Of a stretch of 64,000 nucleotides of DNA, positions 1-8,936 are shown in pieces. Numbering within the stretch: the first letter of the stretch is position 1; each line of letters starts with the position of its first letter. The stretch is from assembly GCF_001264245.1 (NCBI RefSeq), contig NZ_CP011339.1, positions 248,001 through 312,000 of the forward strand, in the 5' to 3' direction. The notes below the pieces were generated by a model. The model was not told the DNA's origin. It did no database searches and saw nothing but the letters and a program-made list of their open reading frames with translations. The position numbers were made by a program, and so were the translations under genes. The stretch comes from Microcystis panniformis FACHB-1757. Lineage in GTDB: Bacteria > Cyanobacteriota > Cyanobacteriia > Cyanobacteriales > Microcystaceae.

Positions 1-1
1 A

Positions 2-3000
2 CAAGAACTTTCTCATTTATATGAAGCTTTTTTACAAAAACAATCTAATCCTTTACCCGATTTACCTATTCAATATGGTGATTTTGCCGTTTGGCAAAGA
101 CAACAGTTACAAGGAGATAAACTCACCCAGGAAGTTAATTATTGGCAACAACAATTAACCGGAATTCCACCCTTATTAGAAATTCCCACTGATCATCCTC
201 GTCCTCCCATACAAACGTTTAAAGGCAATAATTGTACATTTAAACTAAGTCCAGAATTAAGCCAACACCTGAAAAATATTAGCCAAACGTCAACCGCTAC
301 TTTGAATATGACGCTTTTAACGGCGTTTAATGTTTTATTATATCGCTATAGCCGTCAAGAAGATATTGTGATTGGGATTCCCAGTGGCAATCGACATTTT
401 CCTGAAATTGAACCCTTAATTGGTTGCTTTGTTAATACCTTACCCATTCGCACTCAGTTTAAAGAAAATCTCTCATTTCAAGCTTTATTAAATCAAGTTA
501 AACAAGTGGTTTTAGAAGCTTATGAATATCAAGATTTACCCTTAGAAAAGGTGGTAGAAGCGGTAAATCCTGAACGAAATATAAGTTATAGTCCTTTATT
601 CCAAGTGATGTTTTCTTGGGAAGATATGCTGCACATTAATCATTTTTCGATGGCGGATTTAAAATTAACTCCCGTTCCGATGAATGCTTTAATTGCTCAA
701 TTTGATTTAACCTTAGCCATGCAAGAAACGACTGAGGGTTTAGTTGGATCGTTTGATTATAATTGCGCGTTGTTTAATCAAGACACAATTGAGCGCATGA
801 TTACCCACTTTAAAACTTTATTAGAAGGAATTGCCGTTAATCCTGAACAATCGATTGAATTATTACCTATTTTACCTTTATCAGAACAAAAGTTATTAGC
901 TCAATGGAATCAGACTAATATTGCTGAAAATCCCAAGGTTTGTATTCATGAATTATTTGAACATCAAGTTTTAAAAACTCCAACTGCGATCGCAATAGAA
1001 TGGGGCAAGGAAAAAGTTACCTATCAAGACTTAAATGATCGTGCCAATCAATTAGCTCATTATCTCCAATCTAAGGGGGTTAAAGTTGAATCATTAGTGG
1101 GTATTTGTTTAGAACAATCTGTATCTATTATTATCAGTTTTTTGGCAATTATTAAAACGGGTGCTGCTTATCTTGTTCTAGCTCCCAATTATCCCCAAGA
1201 GCGTTTAAACTATATCTTAAATGATGCTCAAGTCTCGGTATTAATCACTCAAAATACCTTGATTAATTTATTCCGTAATCATCAAGCAAAAGTAGTTTGT
1301 CTGGATACTGAAGAAAACTCAATTGCTAGTCAAAGTCAAAACAATTTATTTAACCCTATTCAGCCAAATAATTTAGCTTATATTATTTATACCTCTGGTT
1401 CAACAGGCACTCCTAAAGGGGTTATGATTGAACATCAAAGTTTAGTTAATCATAGCTTAGGAATCATTAAAGCCTATGATTTAACAAGTCGTGATCGAAT
1501 TTTACAATTTGCTTCTTTTACCTTTGATGTAGCTGCTGAAGAAATTTATCCAACCTTTTTAACGGGTGCAACTTTAGTCATGCGTCCTGCATTAATGTTC
1601 ACTTCTTTAGCTGATTTTACTCAATTTATTCAGCACAATCGTTTAACGATAATTAATCTTCCGGCTACTTATTGGCATGAATGGGTATTAGATTTATCTC
1701 AAACTTTAATAACTTTACCAGAAACCCTACGCTTAGTGATTACAGGAAGTGAAGAAGTATTAGCAGAGCGATTAATATTATGGCAAAAAATCCTATCAAA
1801 TAGTCAACGAGAAGATATCACTTGGTTGAATGCCTATGGACCGACAGAAGCTACGATAACCACCACGGTTTTTAATCCCAATTTGAGTCATAAAATTGCT
1901 CAAATTCATTCTGTTGCCATTGGTAAACCGATTACAAATACACAGGTTTATATTTGTGATCGCTATTGTCAACAAGTCCCGATTGGAATACCAGGAGAAC
2001 TGTTAATTGGAGGTTTAGGTTTGGCCAAAGGTTATCTCAATCGCAATGATTTAACCCGTGAAAAGTTTATTACTCATGCTTTTAATTCATCAGAATATCA
2101 ACGTTTCTATAAAACTGGAGATTTAGCTCGTTATTTACCCGATGGAAATATAGAGTTTTTAGGACGCATTGATAATCAAGTCAAAATTCGAGGGTTTCGT
2201 ATTGAAATTGGCGAAATTGAAGCCGTATTAACTGAATACCCAGATGTCCGAGTGACGGCGGTAATTGTTCGAGAAGATCAAAAAAATAATAAACAATTAG
2301 TGGCTTATATTGTGCCAAAATCCCCATCCATTGATCCTGCAAAATTGCGGAGTTTTCTCAAACATAAATTACCAGATTATATGATTCCAGCTTTCTTTGT
2401 ACAGCTTCAAGAATTGCCCTTAATGAGTAGTGGAAAAATTGATCGTAACGCTTTACCCGCACCTACCGCAAGTCAGGATCAAAAAAGGATGATTGCACCC
2501 CGAACAGCTACAGAAAAAATTGTTGCTGAGATTTGGCAAGATGTTTTAGGGTTAAAGCAAATTAGTATTTTCGATAATTTCTTTGACTTAGGTGGCCATT
2601 CTTTAAAAGCTACCCAAGTGATTTCTCGACTGCGAGAACAATTAGCTATTAATATTCCTTTAAATTATCTTTTTTCAGAACCGACGGTAGCAGGATTATC
2701 CTCTAATTTAGACTTGAATTTATCTGATGAAATTGAGAGCGATCAAATCCCAGATTGGCAAGTCGAAATTACCTTAGATCCCTCCATTCAACCGCCGAAT
2801 CTTGTGGCTCCCTTTCCCCAAAAACCTGCTGATATTTTGCTAACAGGAGCTACGGGTTTTCTCGGAATTCATTTATTAGCTGAATTATTAGACAAAACAG
2901 AAGCTAATATTCATTGTTTAATTCGAGACAAAAGTTTAGAACAAGCTCAAGCGAAAATTTACCAGAAATTAAAAACCTTTCAATTATGGGATGAACAGAA

Positions 3001-3919
3001 AAGCTCTCGTATTATTCCTGTCATTGGTGATTTATCCCAAAAGCGTTTAGGAATGTGTGAACCAGATTTTCTGGACTTAGGGAATCAAATTGATGTGATT
3101 TATCATAATGGAGCTTGGGTTAATGCCATTTATCCCTATTCAATACTGAAACCCACTAATGTTTTAGGAACAGCAGAAATCTTGAGATTAGCGTGCTTAA
3201 TTAAAACTAAACCTGTTCATTTTGTCTCGACGATTTCTATTTTTTCCCCCAGTTATGCCCAAGGAAACTTAATTCAAGAATCTGATCCCCTAGGTATAAA
3301 TCATGGACTCAATGCCGGTTATACTCAAAGTAAATGGGTCGCTGAAAAATTAATCATGGAAGCTGGAAAACGGGGACTTCCGATGACAATTTTCAGAGCA
3401 TCTCGAATTATTGGACATAGTAAAACTGGAATTTGTAATAGAGAAGATTTGTTTTGTCGTATGATTAAAGGCTGTATTCAATTAGGAATGATTCCTGATT
3501 TTGGCGATAGTACAGAAGACCTCACTCCTGTGGATTATGTGAGTGGTGCAATTATACATTTAGCCAGTCAAGAAAGCTCTTTAGGGAAAGCATTTCATTT
3601 GTTGAATTCTCACCCAACCTTAAATCGTGACTTATTTGATTGTGTTCGGGAAATGGGTTATCCGTTGCAGTTGGTTTCTTTTGAAAAATGGCGATCACAT
3701 TTAACAGAACAATGTAAAATTAATACAGATAATGCTTTATCTCCGGTGTTAGATAATTTTTCAGATGAAAATTTATCCGCAGGTTATCCCCCCCAGTTTG
3801 ATGCTCAAAATACGGTAATGGGGTTAAAGGGTACGGCCTTTAATTTTCCCCCGATTGATCACAAATTGTTAAAAAAATATTTTGAATATTTTACTAAAAG
3901 TGGGTTTTTAACACAATAA
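2..3919 (+). CDS. Nonribosomal peptide synthetase, terminal module C-A-PCP-reductase (5' partial)
   Basis: This is the last module of a nonribosomal peptide synthetase that adds one amino acid and releases the peptide reductively as an aldehyde or alcohol. The frame is open from base 2, so the protein starts upstream and about 1305 residues are visible. In order these are the C-terminal half of a condensation domain, an adenylation domain, a carrier domain and a thioester-reductase. The adenylation core motifs are at about 1387 (YTSGSTGTPKG), 1829 (NAYGPTEA), 2105 (YKTGDLARYLPDG) and 2425 (SGKIDRNAL). The carrier attachment motif is DLGGHSLKA near 2590, and the reductase has a Rossmann GATGFLG near 2848 and YTQSK near 3320. 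The condensation HHxxxDG motif lies outside the window. With the exporter downstream, this fits the AerM-type end of an aeruginosin cluster (argininal/argininol ends), but the substrate was not decoded. Confidence 0.9.
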   Translation, partial: QELSHLYEAFLQKQSNPLPDLPIQYGDFAVWQRQQLQGDKLTQEVNYWQQQLTGIPPLLEIPTDHPRPPIQTFKGNNCTFKLSPELSQHLKNISQTSTATLNMTLLTAFNVLLYRYSRQEDIVIGIPSGNRHFPEIEPLIGCFVNTLPIRTQFKENLSFQALLNQVKQVVLEAYEYQDLPLEKVVEAVNPERNISYSPLFQVMFSWEDMLHINHFSMADLKLTPVPMNALIAQFDLTLAMQETTEGLVGSFDYNCALFNQDTIERMITHFKTLLEGIAVNPEQSIELLPILPLSEQKLLAQWNQTNIAENPKVCIHELFEHQVLKTPTAIAIEWGKEKVTYQDLNDRANQLAHYLQSKGVKVESLVGICLEQSVSIIISFLAIIKTGAAYLVLAPNYPQERLNYILNDAQVSVLITQNTLINLFRNHQAKVVCLDTEENSIASQSQNNLFNPIQPNNLAYIIYTSGSTGTPKGVMIEHQSLVNHSLGIIKAYDLTSRDRILQFASFTFDVAAEEIYPTFLTGATLVMRPALMFTSLADFTQFIQHNRLTIINLPATYWHEWVLDLSQTLITLPETLRLVITGSEEVLAERLILWQKILSNSQREDITWLNAYGPTEATITTTVFNPNLSHKIAQIHSVAIGKPITNTQVYICDRYCQQVPIGIPGELLIGGLGLAKGYLNRNDLTREKFITHAFNSSEYQRFYKTGDLARYLPDGNIEFLGRIDNQVKIRGFRIEIGEIEAVLTEYPDVRVTAVIVREDQKNNKQLVAYIVPKSPSIDPAKLRSFLKHKLPDYMIPAFFVQLQELPLMSSGKIDRNALPAPTASQDQKRMIAPRTATEKIVAEIWQDVLGLKQISIFDNFFDLGGHSLKATQVISRLREQLAINIPLNYLFSEPTVAGLSSNLDLNLSDEIESDQIPDWQVEITLDPSIQPPNLVAPFPQKPADILLTGATGFLGIHLLAELLDKTEANIHCLIRDKSLEQAQAKIYQKLKTFQLWDEQKSSRIIPVIGDLSQKRLGMCEPDFLDLGNQIDVIYHNGAWVNAIYPYSILKPTNVLGTAEILRLACLIKTKPVHFVSTISIFSPSYAQGNLIQESDPLGINHGLNAGYTQSKWVAEKLIMEAGKRGLPMTIFRASRIIGHSKTGICNREDLFCRMIKGCIQLGMIPDFGDSTEDLTPVDYVSGAIIHLASQESSLGKAFHLLNSHPTLNRDLFDCVREMGYPLQLVSFEKWRSHLTEQCKINTDNALSPVLDNFSDENLSAGYPPQFDAQNTVMGLKGTAFNFPPIDHKLLKKYFEYFTKSGFLTQ

Positions 3920-3983
3920 ATGTCGATTTTATCACACCTCTAAATTCAAAAATCCAGATCATGAATTCCACGAGTTCAATCTT

Positions 3984-4592
3984 ATGTTTAACTTAAAACA
4001 TAAATTATATTTATTAATTTCAAAATTTTTAGAAGAACAAGAACGGATCGAAAAACATAAAAAACTTTCCGACAATGCTACATTTCACAGTTCCGTCAAA
4101 TTTATCGGAAAGTGTATAAACTATAGGGAGGATAAAACTCTAATTCAAATTGGAGAGAATACAGTAATTATCGGAGAATTAGCTATATTTCCTTATGGTG
4201 GAAAAATAGAAATAGGGAGAAATTGTTATATTGGTGAAGGAACTCGAATTAGATCAGCTACTTCTATCAAAATTGGAAACGAAGTTATAATTTCCGATGA
4301 TGTCAGTATTTATGATACCGATGCTCATTCATTAAATTATGTTTTAAGACAGAAAGAATTTATGGAAGTACTCATTTTGAATAATCTGATTAAGGATGCT
4401 GAGGATGTTGATATACAATCTGCACCCGTGGTGATAGAAGATCATGTTTGGATTGGATTTAATGTTGCGATTCTTAAAAGGGTTAGGATTGGGAAAGGAG
4501 CAATTATTGGAGCAGGTTCTGTGGTGACACAAGATGTAGAACCTTTTACCATCGTTGCAGGTAATCCTGCCAAAATTATCAAACGATTATGA
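3984..4592 (+). CDS. Left-handed beta-helix (hexapeptide repeat) acyltransferase
   Basis: Predicted acetyl- or acyl-CoA transferase of the hexapeptide-repeat family, 202 residues. After a charged N-terminal helix (about residues 1-30) come runs of I-G-x-x-x-x repeats, for example around residues 60-90 and 150-190. The end, VAGNPAKIIKRL, is typical of the WbbJ/maltose-acetyltransferase branch. A loop with DTDAHS near residue 113 carries the likely catalytic histidine. It lies 64 bp after the peptide synthetase on the same strand and 172 bp before an exporter gene, so it may decorate the peptide. It could also be a leftover sugar-modifying enzyme. The family is clear; the substrate is inferred. 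Confidence 0.75.
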   Translation: MFNLKHKLYLLISKFLEEQERIEKHKKLSDNATFHSSVKFIGKCINYREDKTLIQIGENTVIIGELAIFPYGGKIEIGRNCYIGEGTRIRSATSIKIGNEVIISDDVSIYDTDAHSLNYVLRQKEFMEVLILNNLIKDAEDVDIQSAPVVIEDHVWIGFNVAILKRVRIGKGAIIGAGSVVTQDVEPFTIVAGNPAKIIKRL

Positions 4593-4764
4593 ATCTGATT
4601 CAATTCGGTTAATATTCATTCCTGATCTGTAGAAAATCCAGAAAATAGTAATAATATAATTTCTGATAACAATGCAGATTTTTATGGTATGCTGAATTAA
4701 TGTCTAACTCAAGAGATAGACATTCAAAGTTATAATGTCACCATTTTAGCCCAAGGAGAATCCT

Positions 4765-6759
4765 ATGAATGTTGCAGAAAAAACCTCAGATAGTATAAAT
4801 CTCAAAGAAGATACCCGAACTTTCAATCAATCTCTTCAAGAATTTTTAAGATTTATTCAAGTTTATTGGTATCCGAAAGAACACCAGGATAGAGCTTTTT
4901 CGCAGATTATTCGTTCCTGGGGAATGCTCGTTTTATTGTTTTTATTATTAGTGGGATTAGTAGGTCTTAATGCGTTTAATAGTTTTGTTTTTAGAGACTT
5001 AATTACCTTCACAGAAGCTAGGGATGTAGAAAAATTAACTCATCTTGTCATTATTTATGGGATTACCCTAGGCAGCATGACGTTTTTCGGAGGATTGTCC
5101 AAGTTTCTTAAACAACTAATTGCGCTGGATTGGTATCAATGGATCAATAGTAGTATCTTGCAAAAATATTTTAAAAATCGTGCTTATTATCAAATTAATT
5201 TTAAAGGGGATATTGAAAATCCAGATCAACGTTTATCCCAAGAAATTCAACCCATTGCCAGAACAACGATGGACTTTTTAACAACCTGCGTCGAAAAACT
5301 CATGGAGATGATGGTTTTTATTGTCATCCTTTGGTCAATTTCTAGAACCATTTCTATAGTGCTTTTGGTTTATACGATTATTGGAAATATTCTTGCTACC
5401 TATATTACTCAACAATTAAATAAAGTCAGTAAACAACAATTAGAAACCGAAGGAACCTATAAATACGCCATTACTCATGTTCGGACTCACGCCGAATCAA
5501 TTGCATTTTTTAGAGGGGAAGAAAAAGAGTTAAATATTATTCAAAGGAAGTTCAATCAGGTGATTAAAATTATAATTGAAAAAATTAATTGGGAAAGAAA
5601 CCAAGAATTTTTTAACCGCGGCTATGAATCCATTGTTCAAATCTTCCCCTTCTTAATTGTCTCCCCATTATATATTAGTGGTAGAATTGAGTTTGGACAA
5701 GTTAACCAAGCCAGCTATTGTTGCTATTTCTTTTCCACAGCCTTATCCGTGTTAGTCGATGAATTTGGACGCTCCGGTGAGTTTATTAATTATATTGAAC
5801 GTTTAGAAGATTTTTCCCAAGCTTTAGAGGGTGTAAGCGAACAAACCAACCCAGTTAATACCATTCAAGTCATTGAAGATAACAATCTAACTTTTGAGGA
5901 TGTCACCTTACAAACTCCCGATGCCGCTAAAGTGATTGTCGAACATTTATCCCTATCCGTTGAACCAGGGAAAGGTTTATTAATTGTTGGGCCAAGTGGT
6001 CGAGGAAAAAGTTCTCTTTTACGCGCTATTTCTGGGTTATGGAATACAGGGACAGGTAATTTGATGCGACCTCCCCTAGAAGATTTATTATTTTTACCCC
6101 AACGTCCTTACATCATTTTAGGAAACTTGCGCGAACAGCTAATTTATCCTCAAACGACAACGGAGATGAGTGAATCCCAATTAAAAGAAATCTTACAAGA
6201 AGTTAACCTACAAGATGTTCTTAATCGCATCAAAAATTTTGATGAAGAAGTGGATTGGGAAAATATTTTATCTTTAGGAGAACAACAACGTCTAGCTTTT
6301 GCGCGACTATTCGTTAATCAGCCAGATTTTGTGATTTTAGATGAAGCCACCAGTGCTTTAGATTTAAAAAATGAAGATCATTTATATAAACAGTTACAAC
6401 AAACTGGCAAGACCTTTATTAGTGTCGGACATCGAGAAAGTTTGTTTAACTATCATCAAAGGGTTTTGGAACTTTCCGAGGATTCTACTTGGCGTTTAAT
6501 GAGCATGGCAGACTATCATCCATCAGCAGCGATTGCAACTCATACCAACAATGAGCAAACCGTTGATGAAACGATAGAAATTGTCTCTGAAATAAACAAT
6601 CAAGACAATTTTACCCATCAAGAAATGCAAAAACTGACCAACTATAGCTTAAGTACCATCAAAAATAAAGCCAGTCGAGGTCAAACGATTGTTGCCAATG
6701 ATGGCATGAGCTATCGTTATGACAAAACCCTTGATATTGCCAAATGGGTGAGAGTTTAG
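4765..6759 (+). CDS. ABC transporter, fused membrane and ATPase domains (SbmA/BacA-like)
   Basis: Half-size exporter, 664 residues, probably acting as a homodimer in the cytoplasmic membrane to export the peptide made by the neighbouring synthetase. Hydrophobic segments fill about residues 45-320. The ATPase domain follows, with Walker A GPSGRGKSS near residue 410, the signature LSLGEQQR near 509, Walker B FVILDEATSALD near 529 and the H-loop VGHRES near 558. The membrane part resembles the ABC_membrane_2/SbmA type. A tail of about 85 residues after the ATPase (from about 580) ends in a compact, charged segment of unknown function. A ribosome site (AAGGAG) precedes the ATG at 4765. An AerJ-like role in aeruginosin export is plausible but unproven. 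Confidence 0.85.
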   Translation: MNVAEKTSDSINLKEDTRTFNQSLQEFLRFIQVYWYPKEHQDRAFSQIIRSWGMLVLLFLLLVGLVGLNAFNSFVFRDLITFTEARDVEKLTHLVIIYGITLGSMTFFGGLSKFLKQLIALDWYQWINSSILQKYFKNRAYYQINFKGDIENPDQRLSQEIQPIARTTMDFLTTCVEKLMEMMVFIVILWSISRTISIVLLVYTIIGNILATYITQQLNKVSKQQLETEGTYKYAITHVRTHAESIAFFRGEEKELNIIQRKFNQVIKIIIEKINWERNQEFFNRGYESIVQIFPFLIVSPLYISGRIEFGQVNQASYCCYFFSTALSVLVDEFGRSGEFINYIERLEDFSQALEGVSEQTNPVNTIQVIEDNNLTFEDVTLQTPDAAKVIVEHLSLSVEPGKGLLIVGPSGRGKSSLLRAISGLWNTGTGNLMRPPLEDLLFLPQRPYIILGNLREQLIYPQTTTEMSESQLKEILQEVNLQDVLNRIKNFDEEVDWENILSLGEQQRLAFARLFVNQPDFVILDEATSALDLKNEDHLYKQLQQTGKTFISVGHRESLFNYHQRVLELSEDSTWRLMSMADYHPSAAIATHTNNEQTVDETIEIVSEINNQDNFTHQEMQKLTNYSLSTIKNKASRGQTIVANDGMSYRYDKTLDIAKWVRV

Positions 6760-6847
6760 CTTCTCAGGGAGCTTCGATTGAACCTAAAAAGGTATCTTGC
6801 CGCAGTTCGGAAACCTTCAAAGAAGATTCTCGACCGATTACATTGTG

Positions 6848-6984
6848 AAGTAGGTAGGCGTTAAAAGTTGTCAGACACCCCCCTTATCAAGGGGGGCAGG
6901 GGGGATCGGCACCCCCCTTATCAAGGGGGGCAGGGGGGATCGAACCTAAAATCCATTTTTAATTTAATTATAACCAGCTACTTA
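6848..6984 (+). repeat. MITE family A (TAAGTAGGTAGG...CCAGCTACTTA), copy 1
   Basis: A 137-bp miniature element. It begins AAGTAGGTAGGCGTTAAAA, ends TTATAACCAGCTACTTA, and has imperfect inverted ends (TAAGTAGGTAGG against TAAGTAGCTGG). Inside are two palindromic units of CCCCTTATCAAGGGG form. The same element recurs at 8341, 12977, 29685, 51554, 58152 and, truncated, 58951. No coding capacity; it lies between convergent genes. Confidence 0.85.
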
Positions 6985-7009
6985 GCCAATTCAAGTCTGA
7001 ATTGGTAGA

Positions 7010-7462
7010 TTAAAATCCGCCTGGACTTAAATAACTGGGATTTTCCTGTAGGGAAGTATCGAAGGGATTGGGTAAATCTTGGGTGCGAATTAAAGGCCCA
7101 GACTGTTGCTGTTGCATGACATCATAGTATAAAGTTTCGGTTAATTTGGCATCCCGGGTAATCAGATTATCGAAATAGGAACCTTGGGGAAAAGTACGCC
7201 AACCAAAAAGAGAGTTGAACTGTCCTAAAATGTTGGTATAGTCGTAGAAACGACCCGTATTGTTATTAACAGCGCGGTTAAACAAACCAGGGATATTATT
7301 AAATCCCACCGCCGTATCGGGAGAGGGGACAAGTTGCAATTGTTGGGTTTTTACCGGTGCAGGATTGGTGGCGGGTGAATTTTGGGCGATCGCATTAGAC
7401 GAACTTAACCAGACTAAACCGGTTAAACAAAACAGGGGAGGAAGTAAAAACTTAGCGCGCAT
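7010..7462 (-). CDS. Small secreted protein of unknown function
   Basis: A 150-residue protein with a clear N-terminal signal peptide: positive residues, then a hydrophobic stretch, then SSSNAIAQ as a likely cleavage region near residue 27. The mature part is rich in N, Q, P and F and has no motif I recognise. The ATG at 7462 is chosen because GAGGAG lies 8-9 bases before it; a GTG six codons earlier overlaps that site. The gene is divergent from pyrE, so the short interval 7463-7617 carries promoters for both. Conserved cyanobacterial hypothetical by style only. Confidence 0.65.
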   Translation of the reverse strand: MRAKFLLPPLFCLTGLVWLSSSNAIAQNSPATNPAPVKTQQLQLVPSPDTAVGFNNIPGLFNRAVNNNTGRFYDYTNILGQFNSLFGWRTFPQGSYFDNLITRDAKLTETLYYDVMQQQQSGPLIRTQDLPNPFDTSLQENPSYLSPGGF

Positions 7463-7617
7463 GGGTAAAAATCTCCTCACAGGGATAGGGTTAATTAAAA
7501 AATCGCGTCAATGGGATGAGAAAGAAATCAATACTAGCGATCGAGTCAATATATAATGACTTTTGGCTTAATTGTAACCGAAATTTTGGAGTCAGTCAGG
7601 CTCCCAATCCTGAAAAT

Positions 7618-8205
7618 ATGGCTAATTCCTCGGTAGCGAATCTCGATACTGCTTCCCTGCGTCAATTTCTCCTCGATGCTCTTGTCCGTCTTGCCTATGG
7701 AGAGGGGGATTTCACCCTGTCTTCAGGACAAAAAAGCAGCTACTATATCAACGGCAAACAAGTTACCCTCACTGCTGAGGGAGCTTTAGCCGTGGGGCGT
7801 TTATTGCTGTCGCTACTGCCTCCAGATACCCAAGCGGTGGCAGGATTAACCCTAGGGGCGGATCCGATTGTCAGCGCCGTTATTGTGGTATCTGCCTACG
7901 AAAATCGTCCGATTCCAGCTTTAATTGTCCGCAAAGAGGCAAAAGGTCACGGAACCATGGCTTATATCGAGGGGCCGACTTTAAACCCGGGTGCCGCGGT
8001 GGTTGTTCTCGAAGACGTGGTGACAACGGGCAAAAGTGCCATGGTAGCGGTAGAAAGATTACGCGATGCCGGTTATCAAGTAGATTTAATCATTGCTTTG
8101 GTGGATAGAGAACAAGGAGGGGCGGAATTTTACCAATCTCAGGGAATACAGTTTCAAGCTTTGTTTTCGATTCGGGACCTACAGGCGGCTTATCACAATA
8201 AATAG
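7618..8205 (+). CDS. pyrE: Orotate phosphoribosyltransferase
   Basis: Transfers phosphoribosyl from PRPP to orotate to give OMP, the fifth step of UMP synthesis, in the cytoplasm. 195 residues from the ATG at 7618, the usual size for the family. The PRPP-binding motif VVVLEDVVTTGKSA lies near residues 125-138, and a conserved lysine-rich loop (VRKEAKGHGT) near 100-109. The frame is open further upstream, but the N-terminus then has no family resemblance, so the internal ATG is preferred. It stands alone; ndhA, the next gene on the strand, lies beyond a large repeat. Confidence 0.9.
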   Translation: MANSSVANLDTASLRQFLLDALVRLAYGEGDFTLSSGQKSSYYINGKQVTLTAEGALAVGRLLLSLLPPDTQAVAGLTLGADPIVSAVIVVSAYENRPIPALIVRKEAKGHGTMAYIEGPTLNPGAAVVVLEDVVTTGKSAMVAVERLRDAGYQVDLIIALVDREQGGAEFYQSQGIQFQALFSIRDLQAAYHNK

Positions 8206-8340
8206 CGGCGATTGGCGAGAAACGCTCGATAACTGGGTTTTAACAGTCGGATTGGCTGTGGGGATAAACCACAAAGGCACAAAGAACACAAAGAGGAAGA
8301 CAGATTCAAGCGGGCTGCTTTCGTTGCCTAAACGATAAGT

Positions 8341-8660
8341 TAAGTAGGTAGGCGTTAAAAATTATCAGAAACCCCCCTTATCAAGGGGGGATTAAGGGGG
8401 GATCGGCACCCCCCTTATCAAGGGGGATCCCCCCGCCTATCGGCACCCCCCTTATCAAGGGGGATCCCCCGCCTATCGGCACCCCCCTTATCAAGGGGGA
8501 TCCCCCCGCCTATCGGCACCCCCCTTATCAAGGGGGATCCCCCCGCCTATCGGCACCCCCCTTATCAAGGGATCCCCCGCCTATCGGCACCCCCTTATCA
8601 AGGGGGCAGGGGGGATCGAACCTAAAATCCATTTTTAATTTAATTATAACCAGCTACTTA
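8341..8660 (+). repeat. MITE family A, copy 2, with amplified internal palindromes
   Basis: Same ends as the 6848 copy, but 320 bp long. The centre holds about seven palindromic units CCCCCTTATCAAGGGGG separated by GATCCCCCCGCCTATCGGCA spacers, against two in copy 1. The regular 37-38 bp periodicity looks like tandem amplification of one hairpin module. It lies about 280 bp upstream of ndhA. Confidence 0.85.
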
Positions 8661-8936
8661 ACTAGATTTTTTTCCTGTGAATAATTGATAACTAGCTGAG
8701 GTTGTCGGCGCTAAGAAACAGATGAGAACATTGATAGATTCAGGGTCTAACTATTGACTAATACCTATTCTCGCACGGGGAATCAAGATTCCTTGACTCT
8801 CTTGGCTGCTAATGAGTTGAAGCCTTTGTCACTTTACTGATAACCCTCAGACCGACTAACTGTATACTAGGCTATAAGATTTGCTTAAAAATCTTCAGAC
8901 CATGCCGAACTATTGACAGTACAGCGATCGCCAAAT

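Noticed and set aside
302..3919. NRPS gene starting at the ATG at 302
   Set aside because: The same frame is open to base 2 and encodes condensation-domain sequence before 302, so the ATG is internal and the gene is 5' partial.
8341..8660. CRISPR-like array of palindromic repeats
   Set aside because: Spacers between the palindromes are themselves repeated, and the ends match a MITE seen elsewhere.
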